Positions 1 through 8,554 of a DNA stretch of 64,000 bases are shown piece by piece. Positions within the stretch are counted from its first letter, which is position 1. Each line of letters begins with the position of its first letter. The translations under genes and the position numbers were made by a program. This stretch comes from Gaetbulibacter sp. 4G1 (GTDB lineage: Bacteria; Bacteroidota; Bacteroidia; Flavobacteriales; Flavobacteriaceae): positions 496,001 through 560,000 of the forward strand of contig NZ_MDVN01000024.1 of assembly GCF_002741945.1 (NCBI RefSeq), given 5' to 3'. Below the pieces are notes generated by a model. The model saw only the letters and a program-made list of their open reading frames with translations. It was not told where the DNA came from and did not search any database.

Positions 1-1
1 A

Positions 2-943
2 GAAACCGATCCTATTGCTGCAAAAACTATTGAAACCCTTTTTTCAAAATCCAAAAACTCAGAAAAATCATTTAGTGAATTATATCAAAAATATCCTTAT
101 ACTATTCCTTTTTACAATAATAAAAATGATATAGAATTATTTCAAAATATATCAAATCATAAAGGAAAAATTTGGGGTATTGATCAAGTGTTTATGGTAG
201 AGTTTAGATTGGTTTTTGATTACATTTTAAATAACAGTTCAAACAAGCAATTAAAAAGGGCTATAAAACCATTATTGATTGAGGCCAAAAACAATTATAA
301 AATGGCAGTAGAAGACAAAAACTATATGGCTCCATTCATTTTTAAATACTCTGATAAACTCCATCAAAAACTAATAACTCTATGTCATTCAGAAAAAGAA
401 AAGGATATTCTAAAGAGCTTAAAAGCTACTAAAGAAATTTATCTTTATAACTTCCAAAAACATTATTACTTAAATAATAATGAGAGGGCTAAACTAATGA
501 AGAATAATTTTCTAAACTACTATAAAGAAGCTACTCTAAATATAAAAGCACCAAAAGTATTGTTTAAGTTAGGGGCTAATCATGTAAAAAAAGGGCTGAA
601 TAACACTAATGTTTTTGATATTTCAAATACCGTATCAGAATTAGCCTTTATTAATGGTGAGAAATCGTTACATATCCGCGCTACAGGGATTAACGGTTTG
701 AAAAATATGGGAAATCCATTTGCACCTGTATCAGTAGTTCCTTTTGATAATACAAAAGATTTGCCAAAAGAAATTCTTGAAAACATTGAAGGTTTAAAAG
801 AGAAATATTTAATAATAAACACGGTTCCTTTAAGATCGATAACTCATAAATTATCAAAAGAAATGGAAACCCTTGTGCTAAAGTATGATATATTAATTTA
901 CATTAAAGATTGTGAAGCATTAGAAGACCTAGAAACAGATTGA
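2..943 (+). CDS. Erythromycin-esterase/ChaN-like protein, 5'-truncated
   Basis: The reading frame is open from base 2, so this is the C-terminal ~313 residues of a gene that begins outside the window; the first internal ATG near 191 is not its start. Visible features are GKIWGIDQVFM near the window edge, a helical middle section with ERAKLMKNNF, and KVLFKLGANHV. These resemble the Tiki/ChaN and erythromycin-esterase fold, where an Arg-Met-x-x-N helix and an x-x-N/H-H-V strand recur. That assignment is from memory of motif shape, not a search. It has no signal peptide in view. It ends 4 bases before the end of the convergent QEGLA peptidase gene. Confidence 0.5.
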   Translation, partial: ETDPIAAKTIETLFSKSKNSEKSFSELYQKYPYTIPFYNNKNDIELFQNISNHKGKIWGIDQVFMVEFRLVFDYILNNSSNKQLKRAIKPLLIEAKNNYKMAVEDKNYMAPFIFKYSDKLHQKLITLCHSEKEKDILKSLKATKEIYLYNFQKHYYLNNNERAKLMKNNFLNYYKEATLNIKAPKVLFKLGANHVKKGLNNTNVFDISNTVSELAFINGEKSLHIRATGINGLKNMGNPFAPVSVVPFDNTKDLPKEILENIEGLKEKYLIINTVPLRSITHKLSKEMETLVLKYDILIYIKDCEALEDLETD

Positions 944-947
944 TTGC

Positions 948-2108
948 TTACTTTAAATTTTTAAGAATAAAATCTACAGTTTTATTAGTATTACTATTCT
1001 CTGCATAAGAATCAGTAATATGCTTTGAAGGTACCGCGAAACCTTTTTTAATAAGTGATTGAATAGCATCGGCATACTCTAAGGTTACTTTACCAGTAAG
1101 TAATAAACTTAAGTCTTTACCTTCATGATAATAATCGTAGACTTTTTTTAATCCAGTTAAATACAAATAATCCTTTGTAAACCCACCACCACGGTGCGCT
1201 CTAACTGTAATATAATATGATTCTTCTCGATCCAAATCATATTGATTATGAAGTAATCTAAATGTTCTTGAAAACGAATACCCTTTAGCTAAGCTATCAA
1301 CAGCAATAACGCGATATGCCAATTCTTTTAAACGCGTTACTGTTAAATTATTACTCATATATTCAGCAAAAACAGCCAATCCTTCTTGGGTTTCTTCATT
1401 ATTAGGAAAACCATGAGAAAATATTTTTAAAGGGTGCAACAAACCATTCATTGTCGTTACCATATGCACTCCAATTTCGTGGTTTGTTAATACAGCAATC
1501 TCATTATCTGAGTAGGTATGATTACTGTTTAAAACCAAGGTTTTTACATTATTTAAAACCATAGCTATAGCAGAAAGCTTATCAGAGTGCTTTATAGAGT
1601 ATGTAAAATCGTATTTCTTGGAAAATGTTCGAAAAAAAGCTTCGGCTTCAATGGCGCTATATTTTGATAAAAAAGCATCGTCATTTTTATCCTCGTCATC
1701 AAAATGAAGTATAAACTTAGCGTTTTCAACATCTTGCTCTGTTGGTGTACCAAAACAATGTAAGCTATTATAATAAAATTGTTTACCGCCCCCTATAGTT
1801 TCTATACATTGTATTAAACCAGAATACGTATAAATAATAGTTTCGTAAAAATCTCTTATCTCTTCATCTTCAATAAGTTCCAAAGGCATTGTAAACAATT
1901 CCCTATGCAACTTAAATTTATCAAAATTAATTTCTGGGTATTTAAAAACGGGGTCCTCTAAATATTTTGAAGCGTAAAATTTCTGTTTCTCTTCTTCTAT
2001 ATTTGTAGGGTTTACATAGCTCAGCAATTCTATTTGCTTAACTAGATTATCTATTCGTTTGTCAATATCTAAAAGAGCTTTAGACCCTACATTAATATCA
2101 ATCTTCAT
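948..2108 (-). CDS. QEGLA-motif (DUF1704) zinc metallopeptidase
   Basis: 386 residues. The gluzincin-type motif HEIGVH lies at 210-215 and is followed by the family-naming QEGLA at 241-245 (ETQEGLAVFAEYM), as in TIGR02421, the 'flavohemoglobin expression-modulating QEGLA motif' family. That family is related to the eukaryotic tyrosine carboxypeptidase MATCAP, so a carboxypeptidase acting on a small peptide is a fair inference. There is no signal peptide, so it should be cytosolic. It is the last gene of a minus-strand run and starts 3 bases after the N-formylglutamate amidohydrolase stop, so co-translation is likely. Its natural substrate in bacteria is unknown to me. Confidence 0.88.
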   Translation of the reverse strand: MKIDINVGSKALLDIDKRIDNLVKQIELLSYVNPTNIEEEKQKFYASKYLEDPVFKYPEINFDKFKLHRELFTMPLELIEDEEIRDFYETIIYTYSGLIQCIETIGGGKQFYYNSLHCFGTPTEQDVENAKFILHFDDEDKNDDAFLSKYSAIEAEAFFRTFSKKYDFTYSIKHSDKLSAIAMVLNNVKTLVLNSNHTYSDNEIAVLTNHEIGVHMVTTMNGLLHPLKIFSHGFPNNEETQEGLAVFAEYMSNNLTVTRLKELAYRVIAVDSLAKGYSFSRTFRLLHNQYDLDREESYYITVRAHRGGGFTKDYLYLTGLKKVYDYYHEGKDLSLLLTGKVTLEYADAIQSLIKKGFAVPSKHITDSYAENSNTNKTVDFILKNLK

Positions 2109-2111
2109 TTT

Positions 2112-2942
2112 CTATCTTTTAAAGGTATTATACACACTTAAAGCGTGTTGTGGTATTCTGGTAATCAAATCTTTTTCAACAGCCTTAACAACTTCAGGGT
2201 ACACAATTTGTTCATATTCATCGCAATACACTTTAGCAATTTCGGTTGCCAAAACTAAGCTATTCTTAAAGTTATTTGTAATATATTTTAAAAAATATCC
2301 GTTACCCAGAAAAGTATCATTAATTTTAGCTGTAGATTTTATATTATTTGGAAGTTTAATTTCTGAAAGACTTTGCCTCCAGCTATTAATAACATCTCCA
2401 AAGCGTGTATTATCAACATTACTTGTTCCTAAATTCCAAGTAGGCACCTCCCTATCCCATCGCTTCCAGTTATAACTATGCATATCATAAATAGTACAAA
2501 ACCCAAATTTAGATTCCAATTTATTTACTAAAGTGTGCACTATTTTATAAAAATTGGTATGCTTTCGTAAACTTTTATCCTTCATCTTTTCTGAAAGTGG
2601 TTTACTCCATAATTGCTTTCCCCAAGCAGTATCAAAAACAGCATTTTCTGGGTCTCGATTTAAATCGTATTCAAAACGCGAATCACAACCAGCAAGAACT
2701 ATTGAGTGCGATTTAATCATATTTTTTGTTTCTGGGTCTTCTTCATACCAGCGCTCGTATTCTGTATGAATGCAATTCTCCCAAAGTTCTTTTCTAAATT
2801 GATGTCCATCATGTATCGCAGCACAAGCATACGGAACATACTGATCAATTTTTATAGTGAATGAATAATCTGAAGATACTGCTTCAAAAGTTTCTTCTCT
2901 ACTAATCTTACTAATTATATCTTTTATTGAAAGTCTTTCCAT
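2112..2942 (-). CDS. N-formylglutamate amidohydrolase family protein
   Basis: 276 residues, matching the FGase family length. Family signatures visible are the early CAAIHDGHQ, YDMHSYN near the middle, and WNLGTSNVDNTRFGD. The founding enzyme, HutG of histidine catabolism, hydrolyses N-formylglutamate to glutamate and formate. No histidine-degradation gene is nearby here, so this copy more probably removes an acyl group from a glutamate-like amide made by the cluster. It lies 2 bases downstream of the sulfurtransferase and 3 bases upstream of the QEGLA peptidase. Cytosolic, no signal sequence. Confidence 0.82.
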   Translation of the reverse strand: MERLSIKDIISKISREETFEAVSSDYSFTIKIDQYVPYACAAIHDGHQFRKELWENCIHTEYERWYEEDPETKNMIKSHSIVLAGCDSRFEYDLNRDPENAVFDTAWGKQLWSKPLSEKMKDKSLRKHTNFYKIVHTLVNKLESKFGFCTIYDMHSYNWKRWDREVPTWNLGTSNVDNTRFGDVINSWRQSLSEIKLPNNIKSTAKINDTFLGNGYFLKYITNNFKNSLVLATEIAKVYCDEYEQIVYPEVVKAVEKDLITRIPQHALSVYNTFKR

Positions 2943-2944
2943 AA

Positions 2945-3769
2945 CTATTTATCAACTAAGCTGCCCCATTCTGTCCATGATCCGTCATAAACAGAAATAT
3001 TTTGATATCCAGATATTTTTGCTCCTAGAGCCAAAACACAAGCCGTAATACCAGAGCCACAAGAAAAAATAACATCATCATTCTTATCTATAACTTCAGA
3101 AAAAATATCATCTAATTCTTCTTTTGGTTTTAACAAATGTTCATCGTTTAAAAGCTTCTTAAAAGGAATGTTTTTAGAGTTTGGAATGGTACCACTACGC
3201 AACCCTGCTCTTGGCTCATCAACTAAACAATTAAATCGATCTGCTGAGCGCGCATCAATTATTTTATGCGATCCTTGTTTTGAAGCTTTAGCTACATCAT
3301 CAAAAAATTGCATAAACTCAGGTTGAAGTTTAGCTACAAAATCGCCTGCTTTATTAGCGTCATTTATAAAAGATTCGATTGGGCACTCTGCTTTTAACCA
3401 TGCAGGAAATCCACCATCTAAAACTGCAACATTACTATGCCCAAAAGCTTTAAACAACCACCAAACACGTGCACTGGAATATATTCCCTTATCGTCGTAA
3501 ACTACAATAGCGCTATTTGCATTAATTCCAAGGTTTCTTGCTTCATTTTGGAAATGTTTAGGTGTTGGAAATGCATTTGGAAATGGGTTAGATAAATCGC
3601 TAAACTTTTTTTTTATATCGAAAAAGCGAGATCCAGGGATTTGAGTTATTGACGTACCAAAAACCTTATTTATAGTTCCATCTAAAATCACCAGATTTTT
3701 GGTATTTATATTATTATAAAGCCATTTTACAGATACAACATCTTGTGAAATTGGTATTTCAGAATTCAT
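2945..3769 (-). CDS. 3-mercaptopyruvate/thiosulfate sulfurtransferase
   Basis: 274 residues with two rhodanese domains: an inactive N-terminal one (about 10-125, with VYDDKGIYSSARVWW) and a catalytic C-terminal one (about 160-270). The active-site loop is CGSGITA at 237-243; a CGSG-type loop is typical of mercaptopyruvate sulfurtransferases, whereas thiosulfate rhodaneses carry charged loops such as CRKG. The enzyme moves sulfane sulfur to thiol acceptors. It sits 46 bases after the ATP-grasp gene and 2 bases before the amidohydrolase, inside the cluster, which hints that the pathway handles a thiol. General sulfur housekeeping cannot be excluded. Confidence 0.85.
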   Translation of the reverse strand: MNSEIPISQDVVSVKWLYNNINTKNLVILDGTINKVFGTSITQIPGSRFFDIKKKFSDLSNPFPNAFPTPKHFQNEARNLGINANSAIVVYDDKGIYSSARVWWLFKAFGHSNVAVLDGGFPAWLKAECPIESFINDANKAGDFVAKLQPEFMQFFDDVAKASKQGSHKIIDARSADRFNCLVDEPRAGLRSGTIPNSKNIPFKKLLNDEHLLKPKEELDDIFSEVIDKNDDVIFSCGSGITACVLALGAKISGYQNISVYDGSWTEWGSLVDK

Positions 3770-3815
3770 TAAAACCTAATTTATTGATTACTTAGACTAA
3801 ATGCTACAGCCTTAA

Positions 3816-4853
3816 TTAAGCATCTTGCACTGTTTTTCTTAATCTTGTACGTCTATCAAAAGCTTGAAGCTTGTCTAAAACTTTCATTTCTAAAAAGTCA
3901 ATTACTTTTTCTTCAACCTTAATCTTTAACTTATAAACTTTGTTTATATATGTTATTCCTCCAGGAGACATAACGTTAACCTCTACTAATTTCCCTCCTA
4001 TAACATCAATACCTACAAAGTAGAGTCCGTCGTTTACTAACTTAGGCCCTATTTGCTTGCATAGTGCTTTTTCTGTTTTAGTTAAAGTGTGCTTTTGCAC
4101 GCTACCTCCTGCAGAAACATTTGAACGATGATCTTCCTTTCCTGGTACACGTTTCATGGCTCCAACTGGTTCGCCATTTAAAATTAAAATTCTAACATCA
4201 CCCTCATCTGCACCTTCAATATAGTCTTGAAGAATAACATAATTTGAAGAACCATCTCCACTTGTTATATAAAAATCTAATAATGAGTTAATATTACTCA
4301 TTGCTGATTTTTCAATAAGAATAACACCAGAACCTCCAAAACCATTAAGCGGTTTTAGAATCATTTTATCTGCAGCAGACTCTTTAATTTGTTTGATTAA
4401 ATAGTTTTTGCTTTTTGAAACATGAGTAGCTGGAATAATATTACTATGCGCATCACCAAAAGCTGCTGTATATAATTTATTGTTGGCTTCTCGCATACCT
4501 TCCAAAGAATTCATAATAAAAACATCGTCCTTAACAGAATCTAAAAAATTAAGCATAATAGGGTCTAATGGTGGATTTGCTCTAAAGAAAATCACATCAA
4601 ACCCAGCAAGTGGTAACATCTCTTCTCGTAATTCGGCTTTATTATAAAATGATTTAAGTGAGCTTGGAGTTTTTTCCATTCTGCCAATAACGGTACAGTT
4701 AGCAGTGGTTACACTATTACGAATAGTTAAGTTTGCAGGTGTACACATAGCAACACCATGCTTTCTCTTAACACACTCTTTTATTAAGGCTAAACTTGTA
4801 TCATTTTCAGGGTCTATCTCATCCCATGGATACATAATAAAACAAACATTCAT
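3816..4853 (-). CDS. GshB-like ATP-grasp ligase
   Basis: 345 residues, similar in layout to prokaryotic glutathione synthetase: an N-terminal substrate-binding part (to ~125) and an ATP-grasp fold. Visible motifs are LKPLNGFGGSGV (nucleotide-binding glycine loop), DVRILILNGEPVGAMKR, the substrate loop NVSAGGSVQ, and the Mg-binding EVNVMSPGGI. No gamma-glutamylcysteine ligase is in the window, and Bacteroidota commonly use bacillithiol, so true glutathione synthesis is doubtful. An ATP-dependent amide-bond former working with the neighbouring amidohydrolase and peptidase is the better reading. It lies 37 bases downstream of the symporter gene. Confidence 0.85.
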   Translation of the reverse strand: MNVCFIMYPWDEIDPENDTSLALIKECVKRKHGVAMCTPANLTIRNSVTTANCTVIGRMEKTPSSLKSFYNKAELREEMLPLAGFDVIFFRANPPLDPIMLNFLDSVKDDVFIMNSLEGMREANNKLYTAAFGDAHSNIIPATHVSKSKNYLIKQIKESAADKMILKPLNGFGGSGVILIEKSAMSNINSLLDFYITSGDGSSNYVILQDYIEGADEGDVRILILNGEPVGAMKRVPGKEDHRSNVSAGGSVQKHTLTKTEKALCKQIGPKLVNDGLYFVGIDVIGGKLVEVNVMSPGGITYINKVYKLKIKVEEKVIDFLEMKVLDKLQAFDRRTRLRKTVQDA

Positions 4854-4890
4854 AATTCAATAAATTGAAGATTATTTAAATTTAAAAAAA

Positions 4891-6216
4891 TTATTTTACT
4901 TCGTCGTAATGGTCATCCCATTCTTTAGGTTTCGGATCATGTAGTTTGTTTAAAGACTTAGCTACAATCATAGAAACTGTTGCATCTCCTGTTACATTCA
5001 CTACAGTTCTACACATATCCAAAGGTCTATCTACTGCAAAAATAAGAGCTAATCCTATTGGCAATAATTCTGCTGGAAATCCAATAGATTCTAATACAAT
5101 GACCAGCATAACCATACCCGCACTTGGTACTGCTGCACTACCAATAGAGGCCAATAATGCAGTAGCAACTATAACTAGTTGGTTTGTAAAAGTTAACCCT
5201 TCTGGCCAGATTACTTGCATTATAAATACAGCTGCAATACCTTGATATAAACTGGTGCCATCCATATTTACAGTTGCTCCAACTGGTAATACAAAACCAG
5301 ACACTTCTTTATCTACACCTATATGTTCTTCAACACGTTCCATAGTAACTGGCAATGTAGCTGCGCTACTACTGGTTGAAAACGCTAATAGTTGCGCTGG
5401 ACTAATCTGTTTTAAAAACCATATAGGTGATTTTTTGGTATATACACTAACCAATATAAGATAGAATCCTATCATTAAAATGAGACCACCCACAACACAA
5501 AAAGCATAATACAGTAGTTTAATTAAAATTTCTACATCATCAAAGGCGATAATAACATTTGCTAGTAAAGCAAAAACTGCATAGGGAGCAAACAACATAA
5601 TTAAATCGACCATTTTCATAACTACCTCATTGAGGGAGTCAAAAAACTTAACCAAAGGCTTTGCTTTTTTCTCTCCAATTAGCAATAAACAAATCCCTAC
5701 AAATAGAGCAAAGAATATAATTTGAAGCATTTTTGCTTCCCCTAAAGATGTAAATATATTACTTGGGAAAATATCAACCAAGGCTTGTAACGGACCTGCA
5801 TCTTTTTGAGCCGAAGCCTTCATTAACTTATCGGTTACACCTGCATCATTTTCGTATTTTAATTTAATTTTTTCAATAGTTTCCTGTGGCATTCCATTTC
5901 CTGGTTTAACCACATTTACAATACTTAAACCAATGACAATAGCTACTAAAGTAGTTGCAACATAAATACCTATGGTACGCAAGCCCATAGATTTTATTTT
6001 AGAAATATCTTTTAAATCTGAAATCCCTTTAATTAAAGATGCCAAAATTAAAGGTACAGCAATAAGTTTTAAAAGATTAATAAATATAGTTCCGAAAGGT
6101 GCAATCCAATCAGTTACAAAACCTTTTCCTCCATCAACGGTATTCATAATAAAACCAAAAATGATTCCTAAAACCATTCCTATAATAATCTTCCAATGTA
6201 GTGCTAGTTTTTTCAT
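4891..6216 (-). CDS. Dicarboxylate/amino-acid:cation symporter (DAACS family)
   Basis: 441 residues with about eight membrane helices plus two re-entrant loops. Family hallmarks are the serine-rich hairpin STSSSAATLP near 285, the NMDGTSLYQGIAAVF stretch of TM7, and the VDRPLDMCRTVVNVTGD segment of TM8 that contacts the substrate carboxylate. The family imports glutamate, aspartate or C4-dicarboxylates with Na+ or H+. The short 37-base gap to the ATP-grasp gene suggests the transporter may feed that cluster, for example with glutamate, though read-through is not proven. The 238-base upstream region shows no clear -7 motif. Confidence 0.92.
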   Translation of the reverse strand: MKKLALHWKIIIGMVLGIIFGFIMNTVDGGKGFVTDWIAPFGTIFINLLKLIAVPLILASLIKGISDLKDISKIKSMGLRTIGIYVATTLVAIVIGLSIVNVVKPGNGMPQETIEKIKLKYENDAGVTDKLMKASAQKDAGPLQALVDIFPSNIFTSLGEAKMLQIIFFALFVGICLLLIGEKKAKPLVKFFDSLNEVVMKMVDLIMLFAPYAVFALLANVIIAFDDVEILIKLLYYAFCVVGGLILMIGFYLILVSVYTKKSPIWFLKQISPAQLLAFSTSSSAATLPVTMERVEEHIGVDKEVSGFVLPVGATVNMDGTSLYQGIAAVFIMQVIWPEGLTFTNQLVIVATALLASIGSAAVPSAGMVMLVIVLESIGFPAELLPIGLALIFAVDRPLDMCRTVVNVTGDATVSMIVAKSLNKLHDPKPKEWDDHYDEVK

Positions 6217-6454
6217 CTGCTATGCTAGTATATTTAAGTGGAGAACAAGATAAGTATTTTTTAGTTTCAATCAAGTTAGAATACTTTTTTGCATATTCAA
6301 TTGAAAACCAGATAGAATAAAATAAAATAATGCTGTACCCAATAGATAGTTAATCATATTAGAAGTAAAAAAAGGTATGTCAAAAACCATTACAGATAAT
6401 TTAGCCCCGGTTAATAGGCTTCGCACTGGGTAAATTCCAAGCGGAAAATAGCTT

Positions 6455-7516
6455 CTAACTATAAAGCTTATTTAATAAATGAAAATCTGCTAAAACCAAT
6501 GCCGCCATGGCTTCTACAATAGGAACCGCTCTAGGCACAACACATGGATCATGACGCCCTTTACCTTGCATTTCGACTGCATTACCATCTTTATCTATGG
6601 TTTCGTATTTCTGGATAAGCGTAGCCACAGGTTTAAATGCCACATTAAAATAAATGTCCATACCGTTGCTTATACCACCTTGAACACCTCCTGAAAAATT
6701 AGTTTTTGTAGTTCCGTCACTATTAAAAGCATCGTTATGGTCACTTCCATACATAGTACTTCCGTGAAATCCGCTTCCATACTCAAAACCTTTTACTGCA
6801 TTTATAGAAAGCATAGCTTTACCAAGTTCTGCATGCAACTTATCAAATACGGGTTCGCCTAAGCCTACAGGTGCATTTTTAATAACACAACTTACAATAC
6901 CTCCAACGGTATCCCCTTTACTACGCACTTCTTTAATATAGTTTTCCATATTTGAAGCCATTGTTTCGTCTGGACAGCGAACAATGTTAGACTCGGTTTT
7001 TGTTAAATCTAACTTGGTATAAGGCTTATCAAGCTTCATCGTTCCAACAGCAGAAACATATGCAACAATCTCAATATTTTTTAGCATTTGTTTTGCAATC
7101 GCACCTGCAACGACACGACATGCGGTTTCTCTAGCAGAACTTCGTCCGCCACCACGATAATCTCTAAAACCATATTTCTGGTCATAAACATAATCGGCAT
7201 GGCTTGGTCTGTAACTATCTTTTATATGGGTATAATCGTGAGATTTTTGGTTGGTGTTTTCTATAACAAAACCTATAGAAGTTCCTGTAGTTCTTCCTTC
7301 AAAAATACCTGAATGAAATTTAACAGTATCTGGTTCTTTTCGTTGTGTAACAATGGCAGATTGACCTGGTTTACGTCTATTCAATTCATTTTGTATAGCC
7401 TCTAAATCTAATTCTATTCCAGACGGACAACCGTCTATAACACCACCTAATGCGGGTCCGTGAGATTCACCATAAGTAGTAAGGTTAAATAGTTTTCCGA
7501 AAGAATTACCTGCCAT
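6455..7516 (-). CDS. aroC: Chorismate synthase
   Basis: 353 residues. Converts 5-enolpyruvylshikimate 3-phosphate to chorismate using reduced FMN, the last step of the shikimate pathway. Signatures are [18 protein letters not shown] at the N-terminus, the [11 protein letters not shown] flavin/substrate loop near 125, and GISNGMDI with a C-terminal [17 protein letters not shown]. It is full length and stands alone, separated by 238 bases from the symporter gene and divergent from the LpxH-like gene. The divergent region holds ATTAAGTAAT repeats (see regulatory entry). Confidence 0.97.
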   Translation of the reverse strand: MAGNSFGKLFNLTTYGESHGPALGGVIDGCPSGIELDLEAIQNELNRRKPGQSAIVTQRKEPDTVKFHSGIFEGRTTGTSIGFVIENTNQKSHDYTHIKDSYRPSHADYVYDQKYGFRDYRGGGRSSARETACRVVAGAIAKQMLKNIEIVAYVSAVGTMKLDKPYTKLDLTKTESNIVRCPDETMASNMENYIKEVRSKGDTVGGIVSCVIKNAPVGLGEPVFDKLHAELGKAMLSINAVKGFEYGSGFHGSTMYGSDHNDAFNSDGTTKTNFSGGVQGGISNGMDIYFNVAFKPVATLIQKYETIDKDGNAVEMQGKGRHDPCVVPRAVPIVEAMAALVLADFHLLNKLYS

Positions 7517-7611
7517 AAATTAAATTTTGATGCTAAAATAAAGCTATTCCTATAAAAAAGGAAACAAAATCGTGTTTAGCTTTTTAAACCATAACCAAAT
7601 TATGCATAACG

Positions 7612-7665
7612 ATTACTTAACAATATGCTGATATTTAACTAATTATTAAGTAATGATTAAGTAAT
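7612..7665. promoter_or_regulatory. Triple ATTAAGTAAT operator-like repeat
   Basis: ATTAAGTAAT occurs at 7645-7654 and again at 7656-7665, an 11-base period close to one helical turn. ATTACTTAA at 7612-7620 matches the inverse complement in 9 of 10 positions. The group sits between divergent aroC and the LpxH-like gene. This is what is seen; binding by a regulator is inference, and AT-rich DNA makes chance matches more likely. Confidence 0.35.
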
Positions 7666-7705
7666 ACTAAATCGAGTTATTTGTATTGAAATAATCTTAC
7701 CCAAA

Positions 7706-8554
7706 TTGAAAATTAAAAGAAAAATAGAAGTTGCAGTAATATCTGATGTGCATTTAGGTACTTTTGGTTGCCATGCAAAACACTTAGTAACGTATTTAAA
7801 CAGTATTGAACCTAAAAAATTAGTACTTAATGGCGATATTATTGATATATGGCAATTTAGTAAGCGTTACTTTCCTAAACCCCATTTAAAAGTTATAAAA
7901 AAGATAATGACAATGGCTTCTGATGGTGTTGAAGTTATTTACATTACTGGAAATCATGACGAAATGCTACGAAAATTTAGTGGTACTACTATTGGTAATA
8001 TTTCCATAGTTAATAAAGCAGTTTTAGATCTGGATGGCAAAAAAGCATGGTTCTTTCATGGTGATGTATTTGATATCTCAATACAAAATGCCAAATGGCT
8101 TGCTAAACTTGGTGGTTATGGTTATGATTTATTAACACTTCTTAATAGGTTAGTAAATTGGTATTTAGAAAAACGTGGTAAAGAGCGCTATTCATTATCA
8201 AAAAGAGTGAAAAACGGGGTTAAAGGTGCCGTAAAATACATTAACGATTACGAAAAGGTAATCTCTGATTTAGCTATTGAAAACGGTTATGATTATGTGG
8301 TATGTGGACATATCCACCAACCCAAAATGGAATATGTAGAAAATAAACACGGGAAAACCATGTATTTGAATTCTGGTGATTGGGTTGAAAACTTTACCGC
8401 CTTAGAATACCAATTTAAACGTTGGAAAATTTACAATTACAATAAAGATAAATTAGCGCCTTTTGTTACAGATGAAGATTTTGAAAAATTAGAAACTCAA
8501 GACCTAATTGCTGCACTAACTATTATTGAACAACATGAGAAAAAATCAAATTAA
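7706..8554 (+). CDS. LpxH-like UDP-2,3-diacylglucosamine diphosphatase family metallophosphoesterase
   Basis: 282 residues from a TTG start; the open frame has no better ATG near its beginning. Calcineurin-like metal ligands are visible in order: SDVHLG, NGDIIDIW, TGNHDE, a His in WFFHGDVFD, and VCGHIHQP. The LpxH type cleaves UDP-diacylglucosamine to lipid X in lipid A synthesis; the Bacteroidota homologues are annotated that way, but activity of this subgroup is assumed. It ends inside the convergent dehydrogenase gene, a 9-base tail-to-tail overlap. Confidence 0.75.
   Translation: MKIKRKIEVAVISDVHLGTFGCHAKHLVTYLNSIEPKKLVLNGDIIDIWQFSKRYFPKPHLKVIKKIMTMASDGVEVIYITGNHDEMLRKFSGTTIGNISIVNKAVLDLDGKKAWFFHGDVFDISIQNAKWLAKLGGYGYDLLTLLNRLVNWYLEKRGKERYSLSKRVKNGVKGAVKYINDYEKVISDLAIENGYDYVVCGHIHQPKMEYVENKHGKTMYLNSGDWVENFTALEYQFKRWKIYNYNKDKLAPFVTDEDFEKLETQDLIAALTIIEQHEKKSN

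Noticed and set aside
2059..2475. 138-residue plus-strand open frame opposite the QEGLA and FGase genes
   Set aside because: It overlaps two well-supported genes on the other strand, has biased composition and no recognisable motif; it is a shadow frame.
6252..6286. Inverted repeat AAGTATT/AATACTT upstream of the symporter gene
   Set aside because: The T-run follows it on the plus strand where no gene ends, and a 7-bp AT-only stem is common by chance in this DNA.
6398..6450. Local GC-richer patch between the symporter gene and aroC (around AGCCCCGG ... AAGCGGAAAATAGC), possible riboswitch or repeat copy
   Set aside because: Only 4-bp stems can be drawn and it matches neither a riboswitch I know nor the element at 20252-20327 beyond a few bases.
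8546..8554. Frameshift or fusion between the LpxH-like gene and the FAD/Fe-S dehydrogenase gene
   Set aside because: They are on opposite strands and simply overlap by 9 bases at their 3' ends; both proteins have normal ends.
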